A DNA stretch of 64,000 nucleotides, taken from Vallitalea okinawensis (GTDB lineage Bacteria > Bacillota > Clostridia > Lachnospirales > PQDH01). Within the stretch, counting starts at the first letter, position 1, and the number at the start of each line of letters is the position of its first letter. The position numbers and the translations under genes were made by a program. Positions 17,208-26,301 of the stretch are shown one piece after another. The notes below the pieces were generated by a model. That model saw nothing but the letters and a program-made list of their open reading frames with translations, was not told where the DNA came from and ran no database searches. Location: NCBI RefSeq assembly GCF_002964605.1, contig NZ_PQDH01000003.1, positions 620,001-684,000 of the forward strand, given 5' to 3'.

Positions 17208-17687
17208 TCATTCATTTGGTCTTGCTATCACATTTAAATTTTCATCAACTAACATAACTTCAGCCTTAGAATCTTTATATAGTTTAAAGGGTGTATCGGA
17301 ACTTTCTCCATAGGTAACATAGTGCCATGTATCGTTAAACCAAATTCTAGTTGTATCATTTCCGTTAAAAATAAATTTGGTAATTTCCTCATCATCGATA
17401 TAAATATAATAATAACTCGCATCGGCAATTACTACATCGCTATCATCTACTTTTTTAGCTACAACAGCATTGTTAAATAATCTCACCATAGCTATTATTT
17501 CTTCCATATCAGTAATAATCTTACTGTCAGATCCAAATTCTGGATTTCCCATAGCAGTGACAATCTGAATTTTACTAATAACCGATTCATCCATCTTATC
17601 TTTAAGAAGCTCATTATTTGTAGAACATGCAGTAAAACACAGATTCATTAAGCAAAAAAGAATAACCATTAACACTCTTTTCCCCAA
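17208..17687 (-). CDS. Hypothetical lipoprotein
   Basis: A 159-residue exported protein with lipobox FTAC (Cys at about residue 21). The mature part is a small mixed alpha/beta domain. Residues about 60-140 resemble Firmicute lipoproteins of unknown function that carry '...FNDTWHYVTYGES'. The start is TTG behind AGGTGG. A candidate promoter lies at 17724-17752. Function unknown. Confidence 0.65.
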   Translation of the reverse strand: MGKRVLMVILFCLMNLCFTACSTNNELLKDKMDESVISKIQIVTAMGNPEFGSDSKIITDMEEIIAMVRLFNNAVVAKKVDDSDVVIADASYYYIYIDDEEITKFIFNGNDTTRIWFNDTWHYVTYGESSDTPFKLYKDSKAEVMLVDENLNVIARPNE

Positions 17688-17723
17688 CTATATTCCACCT
17701 TTCATTTTTTTCTGCTACATATG

Positions 17724-17752
17724 ATAATATACCTTTACTTCAATAAAGTAAA
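17724..17752 (-). promoter_or_regulatory. Candidate sigma-A promoter for the lipoprotein gene
   Basis: On the minus strand TTTACT (17752-17747) and TATTAT (17729-17724) are exactly 17 bp apart, about 37 bp before the TTG start at 17687. It shows that at least this gene can be transcribed on its own. Confidence 0.45.
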
Positions 17753-17865
17753 TTCCCCCATCTATTCAAGAGAAAACTCTGGAATTAGATCACTTTTATC
17801 TATACGTTCCATGGACAAAGGATTTCTAATTACATTTGAATTCCTTGTTTTGATATCCCGCTCCC

Positions 17866-18513
17866 CTATAGTTTTTTATCTTTTGCTTTTTTACAGATAA
17901 TATATCCTTTAGGACTCATATACTCACAATCTTCATATGGATATCTAGTCAATGCTTCTATTATTTTGTAATTCTGTTCCTCTAAAATCTGCACTATATC
18001 ATCAATACTAAAAAAAGTGAAGTCCAATTGCATTTCTTCTTCAAACCAATTACTTAAATTAAGAACTTCATCTCCTTCATGAAACCCCAAAAATAAGATT
18101 CCCTCGTCCTCCAATATTGTCCATAAATTCTGTAATATTTTTTTGACTTCTTCCAACGTAAAATTAACAATTGAATAATATGATACAGCTCCAGCTAGAC
18201 TTTCTACTTTTAATTCTAGTTCTAACATATTTCCTTTTAAAAATTCTATATCTGGATTACGTTTTCTTGCATTCTTTATCATTCCTTCTGATAAATCCAA
18301 TCCAAATATATCTATCTCTTTATCCTTTATATAGCGTGCTACATGACCTGGTCCACACCCAACCTCACAGACCTTACCACCAATTCTTATTTGATTACAG
18401 AATACATCTAACAAATATCTATCCAATGGTTTGTTTTTCAGTTCATCAAAAAAACTCTCTGTATACTTACTCGCAACTTTGCTGTAGCACTGTTCTACAT
18501 TCTTTATGTCCAT
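17866..18513 (-). CDS. Class I SAM-dependent methyltransferase
   Basis: About 215 residues from ATG 18513 (AAGGAGATGG upstream); the longer frame beyond it lacks a ribosome binding site. Motif I reads VCEVGCGPGHVARY (about residues 45-58), motif II IFGLDLSEGMI, and a post-I segment SYYSIVNFTLEEV follows. This is the Methyltransf_11/25 class acting on small molecules. The C-terminus LTRYPYEDCEYMSPKGYIICKK resembles a clostridial group of unknown substrate. Confidence 0.85.
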   Translation of the reverse strand: MDIKNVEQCYSKVASKYTESFFDELKNKPLDRYLLDVFCNQIRIGGKVCEVGCGPGHVARYIKDKEIDIFGLDLSEGMIKNARKRNPDIEFLKGNMLELELKVESLAGAVSYYSIVNFTLEEVKKILQNLWTILEDEGILFLGFHEGDEVLNLSNWFEEEMQLDFTFFSIDDIVQILEEQNYKIIEALTRYPYEDCEYMSPKGYIICKKAKDKKL

Positions 18514-18661
18514 ATTCCATCTCCTTCGTATCTCTAATACTAGTATACCTCTGTTGTATAGCGTTCCAGTTTTGATACGTTTCTCTCCTTTGAGCAAAGG
18601 TGTTCTTGCTGAATAGCCAAGTACTTATTTTTGATGTCTTCCTCTATATAAAATGCGATTT

Positions 18662-19756
18662 TTATGCGCTAAACTCATCCATCCAATTATGGATAGGATA
18701 ATCAAATATTTCAATAATCAATGTACCATCATCATCCAGGTATCCTTTAAACTCAATAACATCTTCGTATATCCCACTATTAGAAAAATCTTCATAGGTT
18801 CTTCTCAATAACATTTTTTCATCTAGAGTAAAGTATATTTCTCGGTCTTGCACCTTATATGTACCCTCAAATTGTTCACTAGGTAATTCAAAATCACCGT
18901 CACCAAATCCACTTAAATCCAAGAAAGATATTGAGAACCTACCATCTTCTTTGAATTCCATCCCACCGATTGGAGTGATAACTCCTGGACCATTTATAAA
19001 CCAATCCAGTTCATGCAATATGTATTTTATGTCTCCATCCGTCATAGTTGAAAATCCTAATAGTTGTAGATATTCAAAATCTTTTCGTATCATATCTAGA
19101 TCACTATCATTCTTAATCTTTTCAATGTAATCAGGTTTTATTTCTATTACCTTCTGTAAGTGATAGTGAATGGTATCTCTGCTATCATACCAAATTGGGT
19201 AGTCTAATTTCATCAAAACACCGAGTGTGCATGCATAATTATAATGAGGATATAAATATGAATCGTCTTTCTCAATTGAAGCTTTGAAATACTTCAATGC
19301 CTTTTCATATTCACCACTAGTATATAATTTATACCCAAGTGTATTCAGATCTCTTGCAGACCCCTTCATAATAATGTCATCTTCTTCTGTTTCAGTATCA
19401 TTATCAGTAGTTACATCATCATTATTATCTGCATCTTCTGATATTTCACTTACAGTAGTTTCATCATCATTACTATCTGCATCTTCTTTTATTTCACCTT
19501 CAGCAGTTTCATCATTATTACTGCCTGCATCTTCTGAAATTTCGCTTTCAGCAGTTTCATCTTCTTCCAATATTTCTTCTGTTTCATTTAGAACAACATT
19601 ATTATCTGTTATGGTATCTTCATCATTGCTTATAATGTTTTGATCAGAATCAATGTCTGTATATCCTTCATCTTCAATAGTTTCTTCACTTCTTGGCATA
19701 CAAGATACCAAGAATAACATAATAACAAAAATAACTATTACACTTATCCTCTTCAT
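18662..19756 (-). CDS. Lipoprotein with acidic tandem repeats and a TPR-like segment
   Basis: A 364-residue lipoprotein with lipobox LVSC (Cys 19). Residues about 25-125 are very acidic. They contain three imperfect 21-residue repeats of the type ETAESEISEDAGSNNDE, also visible as roughly 63-bp DNA repeats near 19400-19565. Residues 130-180 (LNTLGYKLYTSGEYEKALKY, then FKASIEKDDSYLYPHYNYAC) form a TPR-like pair. The rest is an uncharacterised beta-rich domain. The repeat tract is prone to length change. Function unknown. Confidence 0.7.
   Translation of the reverse strand: MKRISVIVIFVIMLFLVSCMPRSEETIEDEGYTDIDSDQNIISNDEDTITDNNVVLNETEEILEEDETAESEISEDAGSNNDETAEGEIKEDADSNDDETTVSEISEDADNNDDVTTDNDTETEEDDIIMKGSARDLNTLGYKLYTSGEYEKALKYFKASIEKDDSYLYPHYNYACTLGVLMKLDYPIWYDSRDTIHYHLQKVIEIKPDYIEKIKNDSDLDMIRKDFEYLQLLGFSTMTDGDIKYILHELDWFINGPGVITPIGGMEFKEDGRFSISFLDLSGFGDGDFELPSEQFEGTYKVQDREIYFTLDEKMLLRRTYEDFSNSGIYEDVIEFKGYLDDDGTLIIEIFDYPIHNWMDEFSA
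19400..19570 (-). repeat. Tandem 63-bp imperfect repeat inside the acidic lipoprotein gene
   Basis: About 2.5-3 units encoding variations of ETxxSEISEDAxSNNDE follow one another. They differ at several bases, so the array is old or under selection for acidity. The number of units could vary between strains. Confidence 0.6.
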
Positions 19757-19815
19757 CTCATTTAAACCTCTCCAAAAACTAAGATATTATTTAAGCTAAA
19801 TAACAACTCAGTCCA

Positions 19816-20511
19816 TTACTTTTTACAACTCAAGAAATATTGAATCATGCCGGCTACTTTCTCGGTTTTTTCTATTTCAAAGTAATCTTTCAGCATAACA
19901 TCAAATTCTTGAGATGACATGTTAAATTTATCAGCTCTTCCTAAATGTTCCTCAATTAACATCGTAATTCGGAAGACTGGGCTATCAAAGTTAGGAACAT
20001 CAAGAACAAATTTTCCATAAGGTTTTATAATTCGATGAGCTTCTATGATTGCTTTTTCAATAAAGTCTTTTTCAAAATACTCAAGTATGCCGACACATGC
20101 ACCAATGTCAAAATAATTAGTTTCAAATGGCGTTTCATGTATACTACCGCAATACAATGATCCAATAGGCAATCTCTTCTTCATAACAAACTCATTAAGC
20201 AGCTGAATGGTTTTGCTACTTATATCAACCCCATGATATATTGAGAGCCAATTATCATACCCATTGAACATTAGGTTTAAACAGCATCCGAGATCAATAA
20301 ATTTCATATTTGCATTTGGCGAAAGATAATCCTTGATTTCCTTACGTCCACTATCGGATAGTTGTCCTTCCATTTTCAGCCTCTGAAACATAGGATAGTC
20401 GGGATGATTTGTAATATGCTCTGGTAGATTTTCGTACAAATCAATACCCCTCCTCCCAAAATCAATGGCTTTATCATAGGATTTTGCAACCAACTCCAAA
20501 TGGTTTTCCAT
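19816..20511 (-). CDS. Class I SAM-dependent methyltransferase
   Basis: A 231-residue cytosolic protein. MKFIDLGCCLNLMFNGYDN is motif I with an unusual LGCC in place of the usual GCGxG. IYHGVDISSKTIQLLNEF is motif II, and IHETPFETNYFDIGACVGILEYF the acidic motif IV. A typical Methyltransf_11 end follows. AAGGGAGCG precedes the ATG. The altered glycine loop may weaken SAM binding, but the rest is intact. Substrate unknown. Confidence 0.8.
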   Translation of the reverse strand: MENHLELVAKSYDKAIDFGRRGIDLYENLPEHITNHPDYPMFQRLKMEGQLSDSGRKEIKDYLSPNANMKFIDLGCCLNLMFNGYDNWLSIYHGVDISSKTIQLLNEFVMKKRLPIGSLYCGSIHETPFETNYFDIGACVGILEYFEKDFIEKAIIEAHRIIKPYGKFVLDVPNFDSPVFRITMLIEEHLGRADKFNMSSQEFDVMLKDYFEIEKTEKVAGMIQYFLSCKK

Positions 20512-20673
20512 TATGTTTCGCTCCCTTCACTTTCACTCTCCCTTGCACTTCTTAAAACTTCTAGACGATTTAACTTATTATATCCCATCAATTCTATATA
20601 GTTACATTCTATTTTTCATAGATTAACAAAAAAACTTTTTTGATTTATTAAAGATTATGCTCATAATAGAATG

Positions 20674-21459
20674 TTAAGGTTTTCTTGCTAGCTCCAAATC
20701 AATGGTATCATAAATTGTAATCACCCCACCCAATTCATCTATGGCACTCTTAATTTCACCAAAAAATTTCTTTCTTATCTTTTCTTCGATAGCAATATGA
20801 TCAGAGTAGGTTCCTAAAAGTAAAATATATTCATCTGAATTAAAGGTTCTTGTCCTATAATACATCTTATAAGCAGTATCGATAAACCCATACTTTTTAG
20901 CAATCTCAGCACGGTTTTTTGCGTTTTCTTGACTATATTCCTTTTCACTGCCTAATACTCCGGGCATATAAACATCATATACTTTTTGTAGAGCTTCATG
21001 CATTCCATATCTACTTTTATCCTTATAAGGGTGATTGGCAAAACGTGCAAAGACACCTCCGCTTTTCAGCAATTTAAAAACCTTTGCATAACCTATCTCC
21101 TCAGGTATCCAGTGAAAAGCTGATGCAGAATAAATTAAATCAAGAGAATTATCTTCACATTCAAAATCCTCAAACTTAGCATTTACAACATCAAATTGTT
21201 TATAGCAGTTGAATTTCTGCTTTGCATACATTGATAATTCGTCACCATATTCTACTGCGGTTAAGATACACCCTGTTTCAAGAATAGGTAGTGTAGCTTG
21301 TCCTGTTCCGATTCCTATTTCAACTACTTTGCTTGATGAGTTTATTTCTTTATAAGTAAAAATATCCTCATATAGCTCCTCCACATAAGTAGGACGCCAT
21401 TTGTCATATTCCTTGTAAACTGTGTTAAATGTCCATTCAAGTCCTTTGATAATCGGCAT
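20674..21459 (-). CDS. Class I SAM-dependent methyltransferase
   Basis: A 261-residue enzyme. YDKWRPTYVEELYEDIFTY at the N-terminus, motif I VVEIGIGTGQATLPI and the sequence NSLDLIYSASAFHWIPEE place it in a common Methyltransf_11 family. That family includes proteins annotated as trans-aconitate-methyltransferase-like. AGGAGGG is well placed before the ATG. The true substrate is unknown. Confidence 0.85.
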   Translation of the reverse strand: MPIIKGLEWTFNTVYKEYDKWRPTYVEELYEDIFTYKEINSSSKVVEIGIGTGQATLPILETGCILTAVEYGDELSMYAKQKFNCYKQFDVVNAKFEDFECEDNSLDLIYSASAFHWIPEEIGYAKVFKLLKSGGVFARFANHPYKDKSRYGMHEALQKVYDVYMPGVLGSEKEYSQENAKNRAEIAKKYGFIDTAYKMYYRTRTFNSDEYILLLGTYSDHIAIEEKIRKKFFGEIKSAIDELGGVITIYDTIDLELARKP

Positions 21460-21509
21460 AATTTTCCCTCCTGTTTTTCTTAATATTGGTGACTCCTATT
21501 AAGATACTA

Positions 21510-21568
21510 ATCTAACTTTGTTTATCTTTAACTTATACATAGAGAGGCATAACGAAATAGCGTTTTTT
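21510..21568. repeat. Degenerate attC-like spacer
   Basis: ATCTAAC (21510-21516, an RYYYAAC box) starts a segment ending in CATAACGAAATAGCGTTTTTT next to the stop at 21568. The halves CTAACTTTGTTTAT and ATAACGAAATAGCGTTTT are partly complementary. Weak by eye. Confidence 0.3.
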
Positions 21569-22278
21569 CAATCTACTAATTTATATACTCCTCTATAATT
21601 CTCAGGTAATAATTCAGCTATTTTCTTCATTATATATTTTGTCGCAAAATCATCATATTCTTTTTTATCTTGATCTTTTGCTCTCTTGGGAAATTCAAAT
21701 TGTTTTCCAATATTGATATGAACATCTGCATAATTAAAGGTTTCCCCACTCATATCTCCTTCTTTATTTATAGGTAAGAGTTTATCTGTTCCATATAGTC
21801 CAATAGGTACAATAGGAGCTCCTGTCATTCTTGCTATAAGAAGGATTCCTTTCTTTGCTTCTATCAAACTACCAACTCTACTTCTAGTTCCTTCTGGGAA
21901 AATCAATAAACTTTCCCCTTGCTTAACAAGTTTAATAATTTTCTTAAGACCCTCTTTATCAGTAGTATTAGGTTTTATATTTGTAGTCTTTATTACATTA
22001 ACCCCTATACTTGTAACAACATTATTTGACAGCTTTACACCTGCTACAAAAGTTGGATCAATCTCTTTTAAAGCCTTATCTAAAACTAATCCATCAGAAT
22101 TGCTTAAATGATTACAAATAAAAATAGTTGGTGTTTTTATTCCCTTTAAGTTTTCACTCCTCTCAATGTCTATATTTGCATATTTTTTCAAGTATTTATT
22201 AACAATTTTTTTAGATGCGTATGTGACAAATTTATCCGGTAAAATATTCATAATTTTTGCTGTTGTAGTGGATATCAT
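21568..22278 (-). CDS. 1-acyl-sn-glycerol-3-phosphate acyltransferase (PlsC-like)
   Basis: About 236 residues from ATG 22278, which has GGAAGGAG upstream; an upstream in-frame extension is not supported. ICNHLSNSDG carries a variant of the NHx4D catalytic box: His and Asp are present with Ser/Asn between. IFPEGTRSR is the substrate-binding FPEGTRS box. The family adds the second acyl chain to lysophosphatidate at the inner membrane face. It is probably an accessory copy. Confidence 0.87.
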   Translation of the reverse strand: MISTTTAKIMNILPDKFVTYASKKIVNKYLKKYANIDIERSENLKGIKTPTIFICNHLSNSDGLVLDKALKEIDPTFVAGVKLSNNVVTSIGVNVIKTTNIKPNTTDKEGLKKIIKLVKQGESLLIFPEGTRSRVGSLIEAKKGILLIARMTGAPIVPIGLYGTDKLLPINKEGDMSGETFNYADVHINIGKQFEFPKRAKDQDKKEYDDFATKYIMKKIAELLPENYRGVYKLVD

Positions 22279-22399
22279 TTGCTTACTCCTTCCGAATGAT
22301 TCTATACACTGCCTGTCCCCATAGACAAATTCCATCATCGTTTAATTCATATTTTATTTCAATTATCTTACATTTCTGATTATTAATCAACTGTGATAT

Positions 22400-22969
22400 T
22401 TAATCCCTCAATAGTTTATACTCTCTTCTAAGCATTGCCATAATTATTCCATCCTCTAGCTTGCCTTTCATCAAATCCCTCTCTCTAAGTAGTCCCTCTC
22501 TGGTAAAGTCCAGTTTCTCTAATACTTTTACAGAGGCATCATTACCAGGCGTAATAGCAGCTTCAATTCTATTTAGATTCATAACATTAAATCCATAGTC
22601 AACAATAGCTCCAACTGCTTCAGTTGCAAATCCTTTTCCCCATTCACTTTGCGTAATATCATAGCCAATTTCAGCTCTTCTTGCCCCTTCATTAAAATCT
22701 CCCAAACAGCATATTCCAACTAATTCATCAGTACTTTTTAATATAATTCCCCACGTTATTTCTTCTTTTTCTTCTAACTCTACTCTATATCTTTTAATAA
22801 ATTCATTGGCTTCTTCTTTTGCTTTTACTGGATAATAGTATTCAAATTGTGCTACTTTAGGATCACTTAGAATTTTAAACAATTGAGTAACATCTTTACT
22901 CTGGGTTTCTCTAAGTATCAATCTTTCTGTTTCTAATTCTGGAAATGGAATAAAATTTCTATTAATCAT
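22400..22969 (-). CDS. GNAT family N-acetyltransferase, RimJ/RimL type
   Basis: A 189-residue enzyme. FPELETERLILRETQSKDV is the canonical start. RRAEIGYDITQSEWGKGFAT contains the acetyl-CoA loop, and NDASVKVLEKLDFTREGLLR is the closing motif. It is close to the YdaF/RimJ group of Firmicutes. GGAGAGGAG precedes the ATG. It acetylates an unknown amine. Confidence 0.87.
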   Translation of the reverse strand: MINRNFIPFPELETERLILRETQSKDVTQLFKILSDPKVAQFEYYYPVKAKEEANEFIKRYRVELEEKEEITWGIILKSTDELVGICCLGDFNEGARRAEIGYDITQSEWGKGFATEAVGAIVDYGFNVMNLNRIEAAITPGNDASVKVLEKLDFTREGLLRERDLMKGKLEDGIIMAMLRREYKLLRD

Positions 22970-23018
22970 TAAAATCTCCTCTCCCCCTCACATCACATTG
23001 TAGTAGTTCTATATTATG

Positions 23019-23738
23019 TTAAATGCCAATGGCTAATAAAAAATCAGTTGGTGCTCCCAATAAGGCATGCATAATGATAACAATATAAATATTCTTTGTT
23101 TTACTATATACAAAAGGTATAGCTAAAAGAATTGGTAAAAAAACTAACACAGATACCCCCATAAAAAAATGATATACTCCATGCAATAGCCCACTTATTA
23201 TCCATGTTTTCTTACCATAAATTAGCTCTTGTCTTGGATAGATATATCCTCTCCAAAGAATCTCTTCCCCAACATAATTAAAAAAGAAAGAAATCGGCAT
23301 AAATAAAACAAATAATCGTTCAAATCCCTTTAAAGGTTTTATTATAATTGGTGAAATCTTTTCTAAATCTAACAAATCAAAAGAAATTGGTAAAACACTG
23401 AGTAATAATATAATAAGTACTGTTATAACTATAGCAACAATTAGGCTTCCAAGCATCCAAAGAAAGTCGTTTAAAACTGGTTTGCGAAAGTTTAATCTAA
23501 CCTTTATATTTTCCCAACTAAGTTCATTGCCCTCAGATTTTACTAAAATTAAAGTTGTTAAGAAAATAGGGACATTCAATAGTACAGTAAAAACTGTTTG
23601 CGTTACTATGAATGGACTAATTTCTAATTCTTCAATTATTAATGGAATTAACAAGTAGTTGTAAAATGTAAACATTATACCAAAAATAAAAAACAATAAA
23701 AAACATGATAAAAATTTAATTGGTTTAATATCATTCAT
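23019..23738 (-). CDS. CPBP family intramembrane glutamic endopeptidase
   Basis: About 239 residues from ATG 23738 (AGGAGAAAA upstream). A polytopic membrane protein with motif 1 EEILWRGYIY (about residues 163-172), motif 2 GLLHGVYHFF and motif 3 VIIMHALLGAPTDF. The three together define CPBP (Abi) proteases. The role could be immunity to a peptide or processing of a membrane protein. It shares family but little sequence with the gene at 9422. Confidence 0.87.
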   Translation of the reverse strand: MNDIKPIKFLSCFLLFFIFGIMFTFYNYLLIPLIIEELEISPFIVTQTVFTVLLNVPIFLTTLILVKSEGNELSWENIKVRLNFRKPVLNDFLWMLGSLIVAIVITVLIILLLSVLPISFDLLDLEKISPIIIKPLKGFERLFVLFMPISFFFNYVGEEILWRGYIYPRQELIYGKKTWIISGLLHGVYHFFMGVSVLVFLPILLAIPFVYSKTKNIYIVIIMHALLGAPTDFLLAIGI

Positions 23739-23791
23739 CTTTTTTCTCCTCGTACCGTACTTGGTTAAGTGCACCAACATAATAGCTTTAA

Positions 23792-23840
23792 TGTTATATG
23801 ACGTTCCAGAATTGTGAAGTTTCTCAACCTTAGAAGGAAG
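23792..23840. repeat. Long-family spacer repeat containing a stop codon
   Basis: TTATATGACGTTCCAGAATT, GTGAAGTTTCTCAACC and TTAGAAGGAAG follow the shared TATAACGTTCTGGATTTGTGACGTTTCTCAACCTTAGAAGG pattern. The stop codon of the kinase gene (23830-23832) is the TTA inside CCTTAGAAGG. Confidence 0.55.
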
Positions 23841-24564
23841 TTTCAGGACATTCAGCCATCCTACATATAATGATAACTGACAAATAATCTTGTATCATTT
23901 CTCTAGTTACATCCATTTGTATAAGATATAAATCCGCTAGAGTTTTTTTCAAATAGATTATCATTTCTCGTTCCTTAGAATCTATTGGCACAGGCGTATA
24001 TTCTATCAGAAATACAGTTCGTGCCACATCATATAAATAATCTCCATGACATACATTCATGAAATCTATAATCATAGTACTATCACTAGAAATAAATATG
24101 TTACCTGGATGAAAATCTCCATGACAGAGTGTGTTTGCTTCAGGTAGCTTCTCTAACATATTAAGTACTTCTTTCTGTTTGCTCATTGGCAAATTAACTG
24201 TATTATCCTTTAAAAATTCTTTATAATTTGGCACATTACTAATTTTATTCCTTATGATTTGCTTATGTAACTTTGCCATGTGTACTGCGCATCCTTCTAC
24301 ATCCCCTGTCCTCGAAACCCAATCTAATAGAGATTCTCCTTCCAATTTATCATATATTATACCAAGCTGTTCTTCACAAGAAATAATCTCATAGGCTTTA
24401 GCTTTTGCAAAGTCCAAGCTATTTATCGTCCGTGCATTATTGAACTCCTTTTCTACTGCATCTCTAGGATATCCTCGATGAAAGAGCTTAAGTACCTTAT
24501 CTTCTTTCCATTCATATACAGTTGCAGTATTACCTACCCCTAACATCTTTCCATATTGCACCAT
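23830..24564 (-). CDS. Phosphotransferase family (APH-like kinase)
   Basis: A 244-residue cytosolic kinase. A glycine-containing start (GKMLGVGNTATVYEW) and VLKLFHRGYP provide the nucleotide site. LCHGDFHPGNIFI is the catalytic Brenner motif, and MIIDFMNVCHGD the metal-binding D(F/L)G equivalent. It belongs to the APH/TIGR02172 group common in Clostridia. It could phosphorylate an antibiotic or a small metabolite. The ATG follows GGGGTGA. The gene ends inside a conserved spacer repeat, so its last residues are repeat-encoded. Confidence 0.85.
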   Translation of the reverse strand: MVQYGKMLGVGNTATVYEWKEDKVLKLFHRGYPRDAVEKEFNNARTINSLDFAKAKAYEIISCEEQLGIIYDKLEGESLLDWVSRTGDVEGCAVHMAKLHKQIIRNKISNVPNYKEFLKDNTVNLPMSKQKEVLNMLEKLPEANTLCHGDFHPGNIFISSDSTMIIDFMNVCHGDYLYDVARTVFLIEYTPVPIDSKEREMIIYLKKTLADLYLIQMDVTREMIQDYLSVIIICRMAECPETSF

Positions 24565-24603
24565 TATTCACCCCATTATTAATACCATAAATACTCTTAC
24601 TAA

Positions 24604-24685
24604 AAATGACCCAAAAAGCATCCCGACATCATCATCCTCTATAATTCCAGATATACGACGACTTTGAAATAGACCTCAATGCCTT
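24604..24685. repeat. Degenerate long-family spacer repeat
   Basis: TGACCCAAAAAGCATCCCGA resembles the GACCCAAAAGGAAT motif. ATTCCAGATATACGACGACT is like the GATTTACGACG part of the long repeat. It is in the 424-bp gap between 24564 and 24989. Confidence 0.35.
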
Positions 24686-24822
24686 ACATTTAATATTACT
24701 TGATCTTCTAAACATATGTAATTATAAGATTTAGTATTATTTATAATCGCTGCGAACAATTCTTATGTAATTTTTAATTCCACCATTATATCACAAACTA
24801 GCTATGTACCTTATTGAAATTA

Positions 24823-25040
24823 CTATTGCCTAGATAATAAATTTGTAACGACTGTCTCCTTGATAACTTTCTTCACTCCAAATTCTTTCTTAAGTAATAA
24901 TATGTTAACTAAGACTTCAATAAGTACTGATCCTATTAATGCAAAGATAAAATATGTAAGAAAACTTGGTAAATAATCAAATTTTACTTCATTTGATTGA
25001 TCTAATCTTCCATTTTTCTTTCTTTTTGTAAAGATAAATA
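24823..25040 (-). pseudogene. Relic encoding the end of a membrane protein
   Basis: In the minus-strand frame overlapping the end of the next gene the sequence reads NEVKFDYLPSFLTYFIFALI, then GSVLIEVLVNILLLKKEFGV and KKVIKETVVTNLLSRQ, stop at 24823. It includes a clear membrane helix. No start codon with a ribosome binding site is visible and a stop closes the frame near 25045. It looks like the 3' end of a gene joined to the tail of the lipoprotein gene. Confidence 0.45.
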
Positions 25041-26071
25041 TGGTATTTTTTCTCTACATTTTCTATTTCATCCTTATACGAGACAATAATATCCGTATCA
25101 TCTACGTTTTCTTCAATTTCGTAATTAATCTCATATGTATCACCGTAAGTCTCATTTACCATTATTGCGTAAGCTAATCCACCAAAATTATGCTTATCAG
25201 TATCTTCACATAATTCATTAATTCTTTGCTCTACTTCTGGTATGTGTACATCATAAGACAACATTATACCATTTAACTTTACATATTGAAGAAACACGTC
25301 CATTGCCTCTGTTGGGTAATCAGGTAATGTGATATTTACTTCTTCTAAATTGAATACTCCCAATTCACTTAATTTATAAATCCTAGTTGTACTATATGCA
25401 ACATCATAACTCCACCTTTTCTGAATATACCCATCTATTTTACCATCATTATTATCATCAACCAACTTATCCTCTCCAACTCCAACTGGAGAGGCTGATG
25501 TCTCAAACAATTCAAATTCTTCTCCATTAAATTCATAAATTTGAAACCCTAACATTGATATAGAATTAGTAAGTCCTATATACAGATATTTATTATCGTT
25601 ATTTTCAAGATCTATAATCTTGATGTCACAAAAACCATATCCTGTATCTCCTTCAATTTCATTAAAGGTATCTACTTTTTCATATTTATTATTTAAAACA
25701 TATACATGCTGGATAGATCTACTATATATATCATCACTGTTATAACCGGTTGCAATAATGATTTCCTTTATTCCATCATTATTAAAATCATCAATTCCTT
25801 TATAAATAATATCTAAGTCCTCTATTAGATTAGACTTTATTAAATAATCTATTGCTTTTATTATACCTTCTTCACTATCTAGATGCTTTTGAGCCTCTTG
25901 AGAATCTTCTATTGTCACATGATATTTGGGTGATTCAACTATATTATTAACTTGATTTATCTCTTCAAAATCTTTTTCTGTTTGCTCTTGCTCATTATCT
26001 AAATCAAGAGCCATACACCCTACATTTATCATACACATTAACGCTAGTATCATTATCATTGCTCTTTTCAT
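24989..26071 (-). CDS. Lipoprotein with DxNxDG calcium-like repeats
   Basis: About 360 residues from ATG 26071, which has GGAGGTATTGT upstream. The longer frame runs back into an attC-like site and is not coding. The lipobox is INVGC (Cys about 19). DDFNNDGIKEIIIATGY and DDNNDGKIDGYI are VCBS/FG-GAP-like Asp-rich loops that can bind calcium. The C-terminal 60 residues look like a small alpha/beta domain. Anchored outside the membrane; function unknown. Confidence 0.7.
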   Translation of the reverse strand: MKRAMIMILALMCMINVGCMALDLDNEQEQTEKDFEEINQVNNIVESPKYHVTIEDSQEAQKHLDSEEGIIKAIDYLIKSNLIEDLDIIYKGIDDFNNDGIKEIIIATGYNSDDIYSRSIQHVYVLNNKYEKVDTFNEIEGDTGYGFCDIKIIDLENNDNKYLYIGLTNSISMLGFQIYEFNGEEFELFETSASPVGVGEDKLVDDNNDGKIDGYIQKRWSYDVAYSTTRIYKLSELGVFNLEEVNITLPDYPTEAMDVFLQYVKLNGIMLSYDVHIPEVEQRINELCEDTDKHNFGGLAYAIMVNETYGDTYEINYEIEENVDDTDIIVSYKDEIENVEKKYHIYLYKKKEKWKIRSIK

Positions 26072-26100
26072 ACAATACCTCCAAAATAGTACTAAATATC

Positions 26101-26173
26101 GCCTAACATTATGTGTGTTCCCGACGTGCCTATCCTCTGATTTCCTGTGCATGTCCAGAACACGCTGTTAGAT
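26101..26173. repeat. Strong attC-like site
   Basis: The left core is GCCTAAC (26101-26107), a perfect RYYYAAC. The right core is GTTAGAT (26167-26173), a perfect GTTRRRY. CTAACA (26103-26108) pairs with TGTTAG (26166-26171), and GTGTTC (26115-26120) pairs with GAACAC (26158-26163). The spacers are unequal (6 and 2 nt). The central part is 37 nt. Total 73 bp. This matches the attC consensus in every feature that can be seen by eye. It lies 30 bp upstream of one gene and 128 bp downstream of the next stop. Confidence 0.65.
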
Positions 26174-26301
26174 GATGTTGCGTGCTTAAGGCTACCAATA
26201 ACCATAAGGACGTAGTTTAAATGTAATATATAAATAAGGCGATGATGCTGCGATTACGGTATCCTACTAATAATAAAGTTTATTAAAGATTATTTCTGTT
26301 T

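Noticed and set aside
19284-19643. A 119-codon plus-strand frame rich in Ser and Val
   Set aside because: It is the antisense of the acidic repeat tract in the lipoprotein gene, which reads as Ser/Val-rich in the opposite frame.
26072-26152. An N-terminal extension of the lipoprotein gene at 24989
   Set aside because: The extra codons run through an attC-like site; the ATG at 26071 has a strong ribosome binding site and begins a proper lipoprotein signal peptide.
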